A stretch of 64,000 bases of DNA, from positions 1,902,001 through 1,966,000 of the forward strand of contig NZ_CP119082.1 of assembly GCF_029027965.1 (NCBI RefSeq). The letters run 5' to 3'. Source of the stretch: Paracoccus sp. S3-43. GTDB taxonomy: Bacteria > Pseudomonadota > Alphaproteobacteria > Rhodobacterales > Rhodobacteraceae. The notes beneath the pieces were generated by a model. It searched no databases and was not told the DNA's origin. It saw only the letters and a program-made list of their open reading frames with translations. This document shows positions 33,947 to 42,415 of this stretch, piece after piece. Positions within the stretch are counted from its first letter, which is position 1, and the number at the start of each line of letters is the position of its first letter. The position numbers and the translations under genes were made by a program.

Positions 33947-34844
33947 AGGGGGCGCCCGGGTCTCAATCTCGGGCCGGGGGCTGAGCCGCTTTCCCGCAAG
34001 CGATATAGAGCGCCTCTTGCGGGCGCAGGTGCTGATCGAGGAACGGAAGGCCGATACCTGGTCGGTCTGCGCGGAGTGCGATTGCGGGCTTGATGCGCGC
34101 CCCGTCGAACAGTCGGGTGATGCGTTCCGGGCCTACTGCCCGCACGATCAGGCCGAAGACGTGATCCTGCAGAAAGACGATCTGCGCCGCTTTTCGGTCG
34201 ACGTCGACCGGCTCGTGGCCCGGATTGCGGCCAGCGGGAATCTTGGCGGCGCGGTCGCCCGCGTTGCGGACGGCCTCTGGCTATTGGGGGACACCCCGTC
34301 CGGCCATACCGTGGTCCTGTCATTCGATGCCGACAATCTGGTTGCGCCGGGCGCGGTGATGGAAATCAAGGCGGCCGTGGGGCCGAAGCCGATCATGGCA
34401 ATCGTCCACGACCTTTCCGCGACAATCGCCGTCAGGCTGCGGGAGGTTGGGATCGAGCCCCGCGAAATTGCGACGGTTTTCAAGGCAGGGTCGGATGGCA
34501 CGGAACGCCTCGTCCTCGATCCGCCATCTTCAGTGCCGCGCCTTGTCATGACGCTTTCGGCGCAATCGGTCACTCTCGACGGCCGTCGGCTCGACCTGCC
34601 GACTCAGATGTTCGCGCTGTTTCGGCTGCTGATCGAGCAATCCGTCAAGCGTGATCCAGTCCTGAAAAATCAGGAGATCGAGACGCAGACCGGCCGGCCG
34701 CCCAACCAGATCATCCGAGACCTTCGTAAGGCGCTGGTCGGTTGTGGGCTGACCAGCGACCAAGCAAAGGCGTTGGTCGCGACGGTACATGCTCGCGGCT
34801 ATCGGCTCGGTCTCGACCCTGCCGAAGTGGTCATCGAACCCTGA
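33915..34844 (+). CDS. Unknown protein with Cys/His cluster and OmpR-like winged helix
   Basis: A 309-residue protein, second gene of the unit. Residues 48-80 hold a probable metal site, CAECDCGLDARPV then YCPHD (four Cys, one His). The middle (about 95-195) is alpha/beta. The C-terminal 95 residues look like a Trans_reg_C winged helix: SVTLDGRRLDLPTQMFALF, then NQIIRDLRKALVGCGL and the closing VATVHARGYRLGL. There is no receiver domain. It may bind DNA and sense something through the middle domain. The start lies inside the upstream gene, indicating coupled translation. Confidence 0.7.
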   Translation: MLTWLWKRLSEGGARVSISGRGLSRFPASDIERLLRAQVLIEERKADTWSVCAECDCGLDARPVEQSGDAFRAYCPHDQAEDVILQKDDLRRFSVDVDRLVARIAASGNLGGAVARVADGLWLLGDTPSGHTVVLSFDADNLVAPGAVMEIKAAVGPKPIMAIVHDLSATIAVRLREVGIEPREIATVFKAGSDGTERLVLDPPSSVPRLVMTLSAQSVTLDGRRLDLPTQMFALFRLLIEQSVKRDPVLKNQEIETQTGRPPNQIIRDLRKALVGCGLTSDQAKALVATVHARGYRLGLDPAEVVIEP

Positions 34845-34916
34845 GGCCGCCACACACAATCCGCACATAACAAACACACGGCAATCACACCGGCGGCAGC
34901 GCGCTGAACGGCACAT

Positions 34917-34941
34917 TCGGAACAACAGCAACATGTTCCGA
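34917..34941. promoter_or_regulatory. Palindromic operator candidate before the sigma-like gene
   Basis: TCGGAACA (34917-34924) is mirrored by TGTTCCGA (34934-34941) around a 9-base spacer, ending 11 bases before the ATG of the sigma-like gene. Placement over the promoter/leader of the early operon suggests a repressor or activator site. No regulator of the CI type is visible in the window; the winged-helix protein upstream is one candidate. Confidence 0.55.
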
Positions 34942-34952
34942 GGTGCTCCCGA

Positions 34953-35546
34953 ATGTTTCCGCCGATTTCCCCCGACGACCTTGCCACACTGATCGACGAG
35001 GCAGCCATTGCCGCGCGCCGCCTGCATCGCAAGCTGATGCTGCCTGCCGCCGATCTCGACGATCTCCGTCAGGACCTTCTGGTCGACCTGATCTGCCGGC
35101 TGCCCGGCTTCGATGCGCGCCGTGGCAGCATCGGCGCTTTCGCCAACATCGTCCTGCGCAACCAGTCCTCGCGCATCGCCATCCGCCATCATCGCCAGCG
35201 CAGGATGCAGGGCGGCACGGTGCTTTCGCTCGACGCCCCCGTTTCCGGCGCGACCGAGCCCTTGGGTTGCCTGCTGGCGGAAGCCGATGGTCTGGCCGCC
35301 TGGCATGGGCAGGACCGCGCTGCCACGGACGACGCCGAGACCCACCACGATCTCGCCCGGGTGCTGGGCGGCCTGCCCGAGGAGACCCGCGGGCTTTGTG
35401 CGACGCTTGGCACCTGCGCTGTCGCGGAGATCGTCGAACGCACCGGCACCTCCCGCTCCGCCCTCTACCGCCACATCGCCCGCCTGCGGCTCGACCTCGC
35501 CATGCGCGGGTTCGGGACCGAGTGGGACGGTTCGAAAGCGGCGTGA
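34953..35546 (+). CDS. Sigma-70/ECF-like regulator
   Basis: A 197-residue protein with the two-domain layout of ECF sigma factors. Region 2 resembles DLDDLRQDLLVDLICRLPGF then GSIGAFANIVLRN; region 4 is AEIVERTGTSRSALYRHIAR, a clear helix-turn-helix. A linker of about 60 residues separates them. It is the first gene of the phage early operon and could redirect host RNA polymerase to phage promoters. Ordinary sigma features are weaker than in host ECF proteins, so a DNA-binding regulator without sigma activity is possible. Confidence 0.7.
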   Translation: MFPPISPDDLATLIDEAAIAARRLHRKLMLPAADLDDLRQDLLVDLICRLPGFDARRGSIGAFANIVLRNQSSRIAIRHHRQRRMQGGTVLSLDAPVSGATEPLGCLLAEADGLAAWHGQDRAATDDAETHHDLARVLGGLPEETRGLCATLGTCAVAEIVERTGTSRSALYRHIARLRLDLAMRGFGTEWDGSKAA

Positions 35547-35559
35547 GTAGAGGACCGAC

Positions 35560-35916
35560 ATGGAGATGATCGTCATGCCGCTTACCGAATTTACGCCCGC
35601 AAAGGCCCGGCCGCTCACCGACATCGAGTTCTGCGCCTGGATCGGCCAGGCCATGCCGGGCGACCGGCTTGAGTATCATCGCGGGTTTCTCGGGATCGAT
35701 ACCACGGCGGTGATTTCCACCTTGCCGGAACCGGAACGCCGCAGGCTCGGGGCGCTGGCCAGTGCTGCCCACCGCGCCTTCGAGGCCGCGCTGGTGCATC
35801 TGGTGCAGGTCCGGGTCGGCCCCGACCGCTTCGCCTATCTGGCCATCGCGCGGACCAAGCCGCGCCATGCGCCGATCCCGTTTTCCCAACTCATCGCGAC
35901 AGAGGAGGCCGCCTGA
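35560..35916 (+). CDS. Conserved-type phage early protein, unknown
   Basis: A 118-residue protein with no recognised domain. It includes DIEFCAWIGQAMPGDRLEYH, then RRLGALASAAHRAFEAALVH. The WIGxAxPGDxLEYHRGFL segment recurs in small early proteins of Rhodobacterales prophages in my recollection, without known function. It lies 13 bases after the sigma-like gene and overlaps the next frame at ATGA-type spacing, so it is part of the early operon. Confidence 0.65.
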   Translation: MEMIVMPLTEFTPAKARPLTDIEFCAWIGQAMPGDRLEYHRGFLGIDTTAVISTLPEPERRRLGALASAAHRAFEAALVHLVQVRVGPDRFAYLAIARTKPRHAPIPFSQLIATEEAA

Positions 35917-36014
35917 TGCGCGCCACGCTTGCCTGGATCGGGGATCGGCTGCCGCCGTCCCTTTACTTTCTTCTGGCCGGAAGCTCGGCCGCATCCCTCA
36001 TCGGAGACCACGAC

Positions 36015-36308
36015 ATGACCGAGACCAACGGCCTGCTTGCGCGCCTGCGCAAGGCCTTCCGCAGCCTTGAGGATCTGCCGGAGGTGATCCCCGCCGCCTG
36101 GCGTCCCGGCGATGCCACCGATCCGCTGCCCGTCGAGACCGCGAGTGTCGACGATATCGCCATCGCGATCGTCGCCGCGAATGCCGAACTGTCCGCGGCC
36201 ATCCAGCGATCCTCGGCGCTGGAAAAGCTCCACCGTCTGGCGCGTGAAGCCGGGGCTGTCGGCACGGACCGCGCCGTGGATACGGCCCTGAAGCGGGAGG
36301 GGCGCTGA
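36015..36308 (+). CDS. Small early-operon protein, unknown
   Basis: A 97-residue protein from the ATG at 36015, preceded by GGAGA. A longer version from 35916 adds 33 residues (RLPPSLYFLLAGSSAASL) that could be a hydrophobic leader but has a weaker ribosome site. Visible blocks are ETNGLLARLRKAFRSLEDLP and DIAIAIVAANAELSAAIQRS. The region is helical and acidic. No family recognised. Overlaps the following gene start. Confidence 0.6.
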   Translation: MTETNGLLARLRKAFRSLEDLPEVIPAAWRPGDATDPLPVETASVDDIAIAIVAANAELSAAIQRSSALEKLHRLAREAGAVGTDRAVDTALKREGR

Positions 36309-36826
36309 TGGCCATGCCGTTCCCCAGCACCGACGCGCCGACAGAGGCCCGCCTCGACAACGTGCCAACGTTCGACGACCTCGATCGGCTGTCCATTGGC
36401 GAGATCGCCGACATGCCCGCTGCGCTGCTTCTTGCGCTGCAGGACGAAGCAGCGGCCGAGAGCGCCCGGGTCAAGCGCCTGAAGGACCGTTTCGAGGCTG
36501 CACTGGCGCAGCGATATGGCGCCGCGACCGAGGCCGAGCGGTCTGCGCAGGGCAAGACCTCGGGCACGGTCCGGATCGAGGATGCGGGCGTCGTGGTCAT
36601 CGCGGACCTACCGAAGAAGGTCACCTGGGATCAGGACCGGCTGGCCACCATGGCAACCCGGATCCGAGAGGCCGGCGACGATCCGACCCAGTATCTCGAG
36701 ATCGCCTATCGCGTGCCCGAACGCCGCTTCGGGGCCTGGCCCGACGCCATGCGCGAAGGCTTCGCAGCCGCCCGGTCCGAGACCACCGGCAAACCCGTGT
36801 TCCGGCTCGAGACCCGAGACCGGTGA
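36308..36826 (+). CDS. Early-operon protein, probably recombination-associated
   Basis: A 172-residue protein. A helical N-terminus (LDRLSIGEIADMPAALLLAL, then ARVKRLKDRFEAALAQRYG) is followed by a beta section TSGTVRIEDAGVVVIADLPK and KVTWDQDRLATMATRIREAG, ending in VPERRFGAWPDAMREGFAAA. Similar proteins sit before AAA ATPase/nuclease genes in phages. I know no activity for it. The gene ends 101 bases before the ATPase start. Confidence 0.6.
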   Translation: MAMPFPSTDAPTEARLDNVPTFDDLDRLSIGEIADMPAALLLALQDEAAAESARVKRLKDRFEAALAQRYGAATEAERSAQGKTSGTVRIEDAGVVVIADLPKKVTWDQDRLATMATRIREAGDDPTQYLEIAYRVPERRFGAWPDAMREGFAAARSETTGKPVFRLETRDR

Positions 36827-36927
36827 CGCGCGGCGGCGGGACGCCCGAGCGGCAACGCCGGGCAGGTTCCCCTTCGGCACCCGGTCACCCCCGCCGCCGC
36901 GCCCCTTTCAATCCTTCGGAGAACCCC

Positions 36928-37785
36928 ATGGCCTTCCGCATCATCACCGCCGACGAACGCCTCTCGGCAGCCGAGAACAAGACCTCGCTCGCCATCTTCG
37001 GCCCGCCCGGCGTGGGCAAGACCACGCTGCTGAAATCCCTCCCTGCCGAGGAAACCGTCTGCCTCGACCTCGAGGCTGGCATGAAATCGGTGCAGGACTG
37101 GCGCGGCGCCTCGATCCCGGTGCGCAGCTTCACCGACTTCCGCGATCTGGCGGTGCTGATCGGCGGGCCAGACCCCGCGCAGCATCCTCAGTCCTGGTAT
37201 GGGACCGAACGGCATGCCTGGCTGCAGGCCCAGCACCGCGACAGCGACATCGAAGCCTTCCTCGCAGCGCGCCGCATCGTCTTTGTCGACTCGATCACCG
37301 ATCTGACCCGGCAGGCGATGGCCTATGCCCGCCAGCAGCCCGAGGCCTTCTCGGACCGGACCGGCAAGCCGGATGTCCGCGGTGCCTACGGGCTTCTTGG
37401 GCGTGAGGTGATCCAGGCGCTGAAGCACCTCCAGCATGCACGCGGCAAGACCGTGATCTTCGTCGGCGTGCTGGAAAAGGTGACCGACGATTTCGGCACC
37501 GTCACCTGGCAGCCGCAGATGGAAGGCAGCAAGGCCGGGCGGGAATTGCCCGGCATCGTGGACCAAGTGGTTTCGATGCAGCTTTTCGCCCGCGATGCCG
37601 AAGGCGGCTGGGTGCTGGACGAGACCGCCACCGACCGCCGCCTTGTCTGCAAGTCCGGCAATCCCTGGGGCCTTCCTGCCAAGGACCGCTCCGGCCGTCT
37701 CGACCTGACCGAACCGCCCGACCTCGGCGCGCTGCTCGCCCGGATCGACGGTCGCGCCTCGCATGAACCCGCTTTTGCCTCCTGA
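36928..37785 (+). CDS. Phage AAA-family ATPase (AAA_24)
   Basis: A 285-residue P-loop ATPase. The Walker A site is AIFGPPGVGKTTLLKS (about residues 23-38). A Walker B-like strand is RIVFVDSITDLTRQAM. The C-terminal half includes KTVIFVGVLEKVTDDFGTV and GRELPGIVDQVVSM, typical of the phage nucleotide-binding (Sak4/RecA-like) family acting in single-strand annealing or recombination. I used the ATG at 36928 (GGAG upstream). The neighbours, a DUF669-like protein and an exonuclease, fit a recombination cassette. Confidence 0.85.
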   Translation: MAFRIITADERLSAAENKTSLAIFGPPGVGKTTLLKSLPAEETVCLDLEAGMKSVQDWRGASIPVRSFTDFRDLAVLIGGPDPAQHPQSWYGTERHAWLQAQHRDSDIEAFLAARRIVFVDSITDLTRQAMAYARQQPEAFSDRTGKPDVRGAYGLLGREVIQALKHLQHARGKTVIFVGVLEKVTDDFGTVTWQPQMEGSKAGRELPGIVDQVVSMQLFARDAEGGWVLDETATDRRLVCKSGNPWGLPAKDRSGRLDLTEPPDLGALLARIDGRASHEPAFAS

Positions 37786-37803
37786 TCCCTGAAAGGACCT
37801 GTC

Positions 37804-38553
37804 ATGAGCTACGATCTGAACGACGCCCAGCCGCAGATGGCCCCCATCGGCGAACTGATCCCCGACGGCACCTTCGCCAAGGTCCGCCTGATCATCCGCC
37901 CCGGCGGCGTGAATGGCGCGACCCCGATGGATGCGGGGCTGCTGAAGGCCTCGCAGTCCAGCGATGCGCGCATGCTCGACTGCGAATTCACGGTTGTCGA
38001 GGGCCCGCATGCCCGCCGCAAGTTCTGGCAGAGCTTCACCGTGGCGGGCGGCAAGCTGGACGAGAAAGGCCAGTCCATCGGCTGGAAGATCTCGAAATCC
38101 ACGTTTCGCGCCATGGTCGACAGCGCCCTCGGTCTCGATCCCCGCGACGAAACCCCGGCGACCAAGGCAAAGCGGGTGCTGCCCGGCCTCAAGCATCTCG
38201 ACGGCATCGTCTTTGCCGCCCGCATCATGGTGGAGCCCGCCTCGAACCCGCAGTATCGCGACCAGAACCGCATCGCCAACGTCGTTCTGCCCGACGAGCC
38301 GCAGCATGCCGCCGTCATGCGTGGTGAAACCGTCCCGCCGGAACCTGTCAACGCCCCGCCGCGCAAGGCCGCGAGCGTCGCGGCGCCGGGCTGGCAGGCG
38401 CCGACTCCGGCATGGGGCGCGGCAGCGCAGCCCACTGCGACGGCCGCTCCGACCTGGGGCGCACAGACCGCACCCGCAGCGGCTGCCACGCCCCAAACAC
38501 CGGCACCCGCAGCACCAGGCACCCGGGCGATGCCCGCGTGGCTCAATGGCTGA
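37804..38553 (+). CDS. DUF669-like / ssDNA-binding-like phage protein
   Basis: A 249-residue protein following the ATPase by 18 bases. The N-terminal 175 residues are beta-rich, with LIPDGTFAKVRLIIRPGG and HARRKFWQSFTVAGGKLD. The last 75 residues are a low-complexity Ala/Pro/Gly/Gln tail ending MPAWLNG. The folded core plus disordered tail with a short conserved tip is the layout of single-strand DNA-binding proteins. The DUF669 link is by pattern and context. Probably coats DNA for the ATPase and nuclease. Confidence 0.7.
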   Translation: MSYDLNDAQPQMAPIGELIPDGTFAKVRLIIRPGGVNGATPMDAGLLKASQSSDARMLDCEFTVVEGPHARRKFWQSFTVAGGKLDEKGQSIGWKISKSTFRAMVDSALGLDPRDETPATKAKRVLPGLKHLDGIVFAARIMVEPASNPQYRDQNRIANVVLPDEPQHAAVMRGETVPPEPVNAPPRKAASVAAPGWQAPTPAWGAAAQPTATAAPTWGAQTAPAAAATPQTPAPAAPGTRAMPAWLNG

Positions 38554-38866
38554 GGTGCGGCGGAAGCGGCGGCCGGGTGGTTCCGTTGGGTCGCCTGCCG
38601 CCGAGCCCGAAGGGGATGGGCCGGCAGACCGGCCCATGACCCCCGACGAATGGCAGGCGCATGTGACGCGCGCCGCCGCGCTGGAGATCGGAACATGGCT
38701 CGAGGCCCGAGGAAGACTGCACCATCCCATCGCAAGCCTCACCCTCAGCGACCTCGAGGCCATGGCAAGCAACGCGATCTCGCGCTGGATCGTGATGCAG
38801 TCCGAGAAGCTCCAGCGGGCTGGATGGCCGCCCGAGGATCCGATCGCGAATTTCCTGCTGGGGTAG
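38546..38866 (+). CDS. Small early-operon protein with helical C-terminus
   Basis: A 106-residue protein starting inside the previous gene (8-base overlap). The basic N-terminus (AEVRRKRRPGGSVG) leads to the conserved-looking block MTPDEWQAHVTRAAALEIG, then LEAMASNAISRWIVMQSEKL and a terminal PPEDPIANFLLG. No known domain. It overlaps the following zinc-protein gene by 43 bases in another frame. Confidence 0.6.
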   Translation: MAEVRRKRRPGGSVGSPAAEPEGDGPADRPMTPDEWQAHVTRAAALEIGTWLEARGRLHHPIASLTLSDLEAMASNAISRWIVMQSEKLQRAGWPPEDPIANFLLG

Positions 38867-39234
38867 CGCTCTGCGCCGTCTGCGCGCGGGAGGCCCGCGG
38901 CTTCGGCTACGTCCACCGCCTCCAGCGCGACCGCTATCCCTATCACCGCTTCTGCTCGCTCCGCTGTCAGGACGTGGGCAGCGCAATCGCCCAAAGGATG
39001 AATGGTATGATCGACAAGACCGCCCGCGAGGCACAGGCGATCCGCGACGCGCGGGCGCTCTTTGCCGAAGCGCTGACCGACCTCGGGCTCATGGAGCCTT
39101 TCTTCCATCGCACGGCCGCGGATATCGACCGGCTGATCGAGGCGGCCGTCACCGGCTATGTCGACAGCATGTTGGCGCAAGGCGCGCGCAAGGAGCGCAC
39201 CGGCACGGCCCTTGACGATCCGATTCCGTTCTGA
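38824..39234 (+). CDS. DUF6511-like zinc-ribbon protein
   Basis: A 136-residue protein with a putative zinc knuckle: CAVCAREARGFGYVH then YPYHRFCSLRCQDVG (CxxC...CxxxC). The rest is helical (KTAREAQAIRDARALFAEAL, FHRTAADIDRLIEAAVTGY). Such proteins (DUF6511) sit between recombination genes and Cas4-like nucleases in Rhodobacterales prophages. The only in-frame ATG before the Cys motif is at 38824, inside the preceding gene, so I used it. Confidence 0.65.
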   Translation: MAARGSDREFPAGVALCAVCAREARGFGYVHRLQRDRYPYHRFCSLRCQDVGSAIAQRMNGMIDKTAREAQAIRDARALFAEALTDLGLMEPFFHRTAADIDRLIEAAVTGYVDSMLAQGARKERTGTALDDPIPF

Positions 39235-39244
39235 GGAGGCCGCC

Positions 39245-39454
39245 ATGATCGATCTGAACAATGAGGCCGCCCCCTGGACCGACCTTCTCGCCGCCGCGAC
39301 GGCAAATGCCATCACCCACTTCGAGGTCGAGTTCTGCGAGAGCCTGCGCCAGAAGCTTGAAACATTCGGCGCGCGCGCCCGGCTGACCGAGGCCCAGCAT
39401 CACAAGCTGACCTGCATCGCGCAGGCTGGCGGGTTCTGGGAGCGCGACCAATGA
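39245..39454 (+). CDS. Small DUF-type phage protein
   Basis: A 69-residue protein, MIDLNNEAAPWTDLLAAATA, then FEVEFCESLRQKLETFGARA. It shares the opening MIDLN with the next gene (39451) and the primase (42416), probably a reused translation-initiation module. Overlaps the nuclease start by four bases (ATGA). Function unknown. Confidence 0.65.
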   Translation: MIDLNNEAAPWTDLLAAATANAITHFEVEFCESLRQKLETFGARARLTEAQHHKLTCIAQAGGFWERDQ

Positions 39455-40344
39455 TCGACCTGAACCATGGCTCTGGTTGCCTCTATGGCCAGGATGCGCC
39501 GCGTCCACCGATCGCCACCGCCGTATCGGCCGCCATTGATGCCGCGCTGACGGCGCGCAATCGCGCCGAGCGCCCCCGCACCTATGTCAGTTCCTCTGGG
39601 CTCGGGCGCGACTGCCTGCGCCAGATCCAGTTCGACTATCTCGCTGTCCCCAAGGACGAGGGCCAGGAGTTCGAGCCGCGCATCCTGCGGATCTTCGAGG
39701 CTGGACACCGGGCCGAGGACATTGTCGCGGGCTGGTTCCGGATTGCCGGGTTCGATCTGCGCACCGAACGCCCCGATGGTCGCCAGTTCGGCTTCGAGGC
39801 CATGGCGGGCCGGTTCAAGGGCCATATCGACGGCTGCTTCGTCTCCGGCCCCGTGGCCATGGATTATCCCGCGCTCTGGGAGAACAAGGCGCTCGGGGCC
39901 TCCAGCTGCAAGGATGTGGTCAAGCGCGGCGTCAGCATCGCGCGCCCCGTCTATGCCGCCCAGATCGCGCTCTATCAGGCCTACATGGACCTGCCCAACC
40001 CGGCGCTGTTCACCGCGCTGAACCGCGACACGATGGAATTGCACACGGAACTGGTGCCGTTCGATGCCCGCTTGGCGCAGGAGATGTCGGACCGCGCGGT
40101 CACGGTCGTGCAGGCGTCCGAGGCGGGCGAATGGTTGCCCCGGGCGGCGACCGACCCTACGGCCGTCGTCTGCCGGGGTGGCATGGCCGGAGGCAAATGG
40201 CACGCGCCCTGCGCATGGGCGGAGCGGTGCTGGGGTGAGCGGCGTCCCGGAAACGGTGAGGCGGAGAAGGAAAGGCGCCAGTGGCGCGTTTCCCCGCCGA
40301 ACGGGGAGCGTTTCAGCCGCGAACGGGCGGAGCCCAAGCGATGA
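39451..40344 (+). CDS. PD-(D/E)XK (Cas4/RecB-like) nuclease
   Basis: A 297-residue probable exonuclease. YVSSSGLGRDCLRQIQFDYL carries the first Cys; the core has FKGHIDGCFVSGP (catalytic Asp), YPALWENKALGASSCKDV (ExK) and VYAAQIALYQAYMDL (QxxxY). C-terminal cysteines in CRGGMAGGKWHAPCAWAERC could complete a Cas4-like iron-sulfur cluster with the N-terminal Cys. Next to the ATPase and DUF669-like protein it would process DNA ends in phage recombination. The C-terminal 30 residues are basic and possibly disordered. Confidence 0.85.
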   Translation: MIDLNHGSGCLYGQDAPRPPIATAVSAAIDAALTARNRAERPRTYVSSSGLGRDCLRQIQFDYLAVPKDEGQEFEPRILRIFEAGHRAEDIVAGWFRIAGFDLRTERPDGRQFGFEAMAGRFKGHIDGCFVSGPVAMDYPALWENKALGASSCKDVVKRGVSIARPVYAAQIALYQAYMDLPNPALFTALNRDTMELHTELVPFDARLAQEMSDRAVTVVQASEAGEWLPRAATDPTAVVCRGGMAGGKWHAPCAWAERCWGERRPGNGEAEKERRQWRVSPPNGERFSRERAEPKR

Positions 40345-41090
40345 TCCCCGACGCCTATGATCTCAAGCGCATCATCCGCGCCCATCGCGCGCGCTTCTGG
40401 CTGCCGGACCTGCTCGAAGGGTTCGAGTTTGCACCGGTCTGGCGCTTCGCCGATCAGGCGCAGTTCGATTCCGACGACGTCGATGCATTGGCCCGCCGCT
40501 TGGTGGCCGGTCCGCAACGGTTGCCACACCCCGAGACGATTTTTGAGTTGGCCGACCGCAGTCGGACCATCCGCAGCCAGATCGTCTATGCCTGGCAGCG
40601 CGACGACGGCATTGAGGCGGTCTGGCTCGCCCGGTGGCGCAGCCCCAGACGCTGGACCGATATCCATGCCCATGTCCGGATCGCCGATGGCGGCATCGCG
40701 GAATTCGCCACCAATCCGGCGCTTAGAGATGCAGGGCTGGCGGAACAAAGCGGTCAGGCGGCGGCCGCCATCGTCTGGCGTGGGCTCGCGATCCTCGCAT
40801 CCGCCGCAAGTGTTCGCGAACGTCAGATCGCTCCGATCAGGCGCACACCCTTCGCGCGGGATGGCGTGCGCGGCTGGACCTGGCATCAGGTCGCCATCGA
40901 TCCGGCCCGGCTTCGCGCCGCATCCGAACCGCTCGGCGGCAGTCATGCCAGCCCGCGCTGGCATCTGCGTCGAGGGCATTGGCGCCAGTTGCCGGACGGT
41001 CGGCGCATCTTCGTGCGCCAATGCGAAGTGGGAGATCCCGCGCGCGGCGGGGTGGTGAAGGACTATGCGGTGGAGGCGCGACAGGCATGA
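40341..41090 (+). CDS. Uncharacterised phage early protein
   Basis: A 249-residue protein with no family I can name. Notable segments are YDLKRIIRAHRARFWLPDLL near the start, a middle VWLARWRSPRRWTDIHAHVR, and a C-terminal HLRRGHWRQLPDGRRIFVRQ. The RGHWRxLxxGRxxxVRxxxVG ending is a motif seen in several phage proteins of unknown role. Overlaps the nuclease and the helicase genes by four bases each. Confidence 0.6.
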   Translation: MIPDAYDLKRIIRAHRARFWLPDLLEGFEFAPVWRFADQAQFDSDDVDALARRLVAGPQRLPHPETIFELADRSRTIRSQIVYAWQRDDGIEAVWLARWRSPRRWTDIHAHVRIADGGIAEFATNPALRDAGLAEQSGQAAAAIVWRGLAILASAASVRERQIAPIRRTPFARDGVRGWTWHQVAIDPARLRAASEPLGGSHASPRWHLRRGHWRQLPDGRRIFVRQCEVGDPARGGVVKDYAVEARQA

Positions 41091-42406
41091 CGGAATTCAC
41101 CCCATCGGCAGCGCAAGCCGCCGCCATCGCCGAGGTCCGCGACTGGTTCGAGAACCGCACGGACACGCAACAGGTGTTCCGGCTCTTTGGCTATGCCGGA
41201 TCGGGCAAGAGCACGGTGCTGAAGTTCGCGCTCGATGAGCTTGGCCTGTCGCCCCACCGCGGCGCGAAGGACGGCACCTGCGTGCCGGGTGTGGTTACCG
41301 CCACCTTCACCGGAAAGGCGGCGCTGGTGCTGACCCGCAAAGGCACGCCTGCGCGCACCATCCACAGCCTGATCTATTCTGTGATCGAGGCCACGGAAGC
41401 GGAAATCGAAGCCGCAGCGCAGAAGGTCCGCGAGGCCGAGACTGCCGCGCGGCGGCTGACCGGCTTTGACCGCACCACGGCCGAGGCCGCGATCGAGGCC
41501 ATGCGGCAGGCGCTTTCGGCGATGAAGCATCCCCGTTTCGCCCTGAACCCGCAGAGCGATGCCGCGGATGCGCGGCTGATCGTTCTGGACGAGGTGTCGA
41601 TGGTGGGCGAGGAGATGGCCCGCGACCTGATGAGTTTCGGTAAACCAATCCTCGTGCTGGGTGATCCGGGTCAGTTGCCGCCGATCAAGGGCGAAGGGGC
41701 CTTCACCCGGGACGCCCCCGACGTGATGCTGACCGAGATCCACCGCCAGGCGGCCGAGAGCGCCATCATCCGTCTCGCCACCATGGCGCGGATGGGCGAG
41801 CCCATCGGTTTTGGCGCCTACGACACCCATGTCGCCAAGATGCGCAAGGGCGACATTTCGCCGGAACAGGCGCTGCGTGGCGGGCAGTTGATCTGCGGGC
41901 TGAATGCGACACGGTTGCAGATCAACAATGCGATGCGCGCGGCGGCTGGCCTTGGCGGGACGTATTTGCCCACTGGCGCGGCGGAAAAGATCATCTGCCT
42001 CAAGAACGACAATTCGCTCGGGCTTATCAACGGCATGTTCCTGACCCTCGAGGATATTGTTGACGAGGGCAGCCTCTATTTCTCGGCCGTGGTGCATGAC
42101 GAGGACGGGCGCCGCGTCTCCCCCTTCGATAGCGACGGCCGCCCCGGGCGGCTGCGCATCTACAAGGGGCATTTCGAGGATCACGTCTCCTACGACGCCA
42201 AGCGCCATGACCGCGATTGGCGGGAAAAACGCAAGCTGACCGAGGCGACTTTCGGCTGGGCGATCACCGCCCACAAGGCGCAAGGGTCGCAGTGGGAGAA
42301 CGTGATCGTCTGGGAGGACGGGCTTGGCCGCAGCGAGATCGACCGCCGCCGCTGGCTCTATACCGCCATCACCCGCGCTGAGCGCGGGCTCGTCCTTCTG
42401 GCCTGA
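41087..42406 (+). CDS. RecD/Dda-like superfamily 1 DNA helicase
   Basis: A 439-residue helicase. Walker A is FRLFGYAGSGKSTVLKFAL (about residues 27-45); motif II is LIVLDEVSMVGEEMARDL (about 164); motif III is LVLGDPGQLPPIKGEGAF. The C-terminal UvrD_C_2 block is GWAITAHKAQGSQWENVIVW, then RRRWLYTAITRAERGL. This is the small 5'-3' helicase type used in phage replication or recombination. The coiled segment at about 105-150 replaces the usual 1B insertion. It precedes the primase. Confidence 0.9.
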   Translation: MTEFTPSAAQAAAIAEVRDWFENRTDTQQVFRLFGYAGSGKSTVLKFALDELGLSPHRGAKDGTCVPGVVTATFTGKAALVLTRKGTPARTIHSLIYSVIEATEAEIEAAAQKVREAETAARRLTGFDRTTAEAAIEAMRQALSAMKHPRFALNPQSDAADARLIVLDEVSMVGEEMARDLMSFGKPILVLGDPGQLPPIKGEGAFTRDAPDVMLTEIHRQAAESAIIRLATMARMGEPIGFGAYDTHVAKMRKGDISPEQALRGGQLICGLNATRLQINNAMRAAAGLGGTYLPTGAAEKIICLKNDNSLGLINGMFLTLEDIVDEGSLYFSAVVHDEDGRRVSPFDSDGRPGRLRIYKGHFEDHVSYDAKRHDRDWREKRKLTEATFGWAITAHKAQGSQWENVIVWEDGLGRSEIDRRRWLYTAITRAERGLVLLA

Positions 42407-42415
42407 GGGGGCGCG

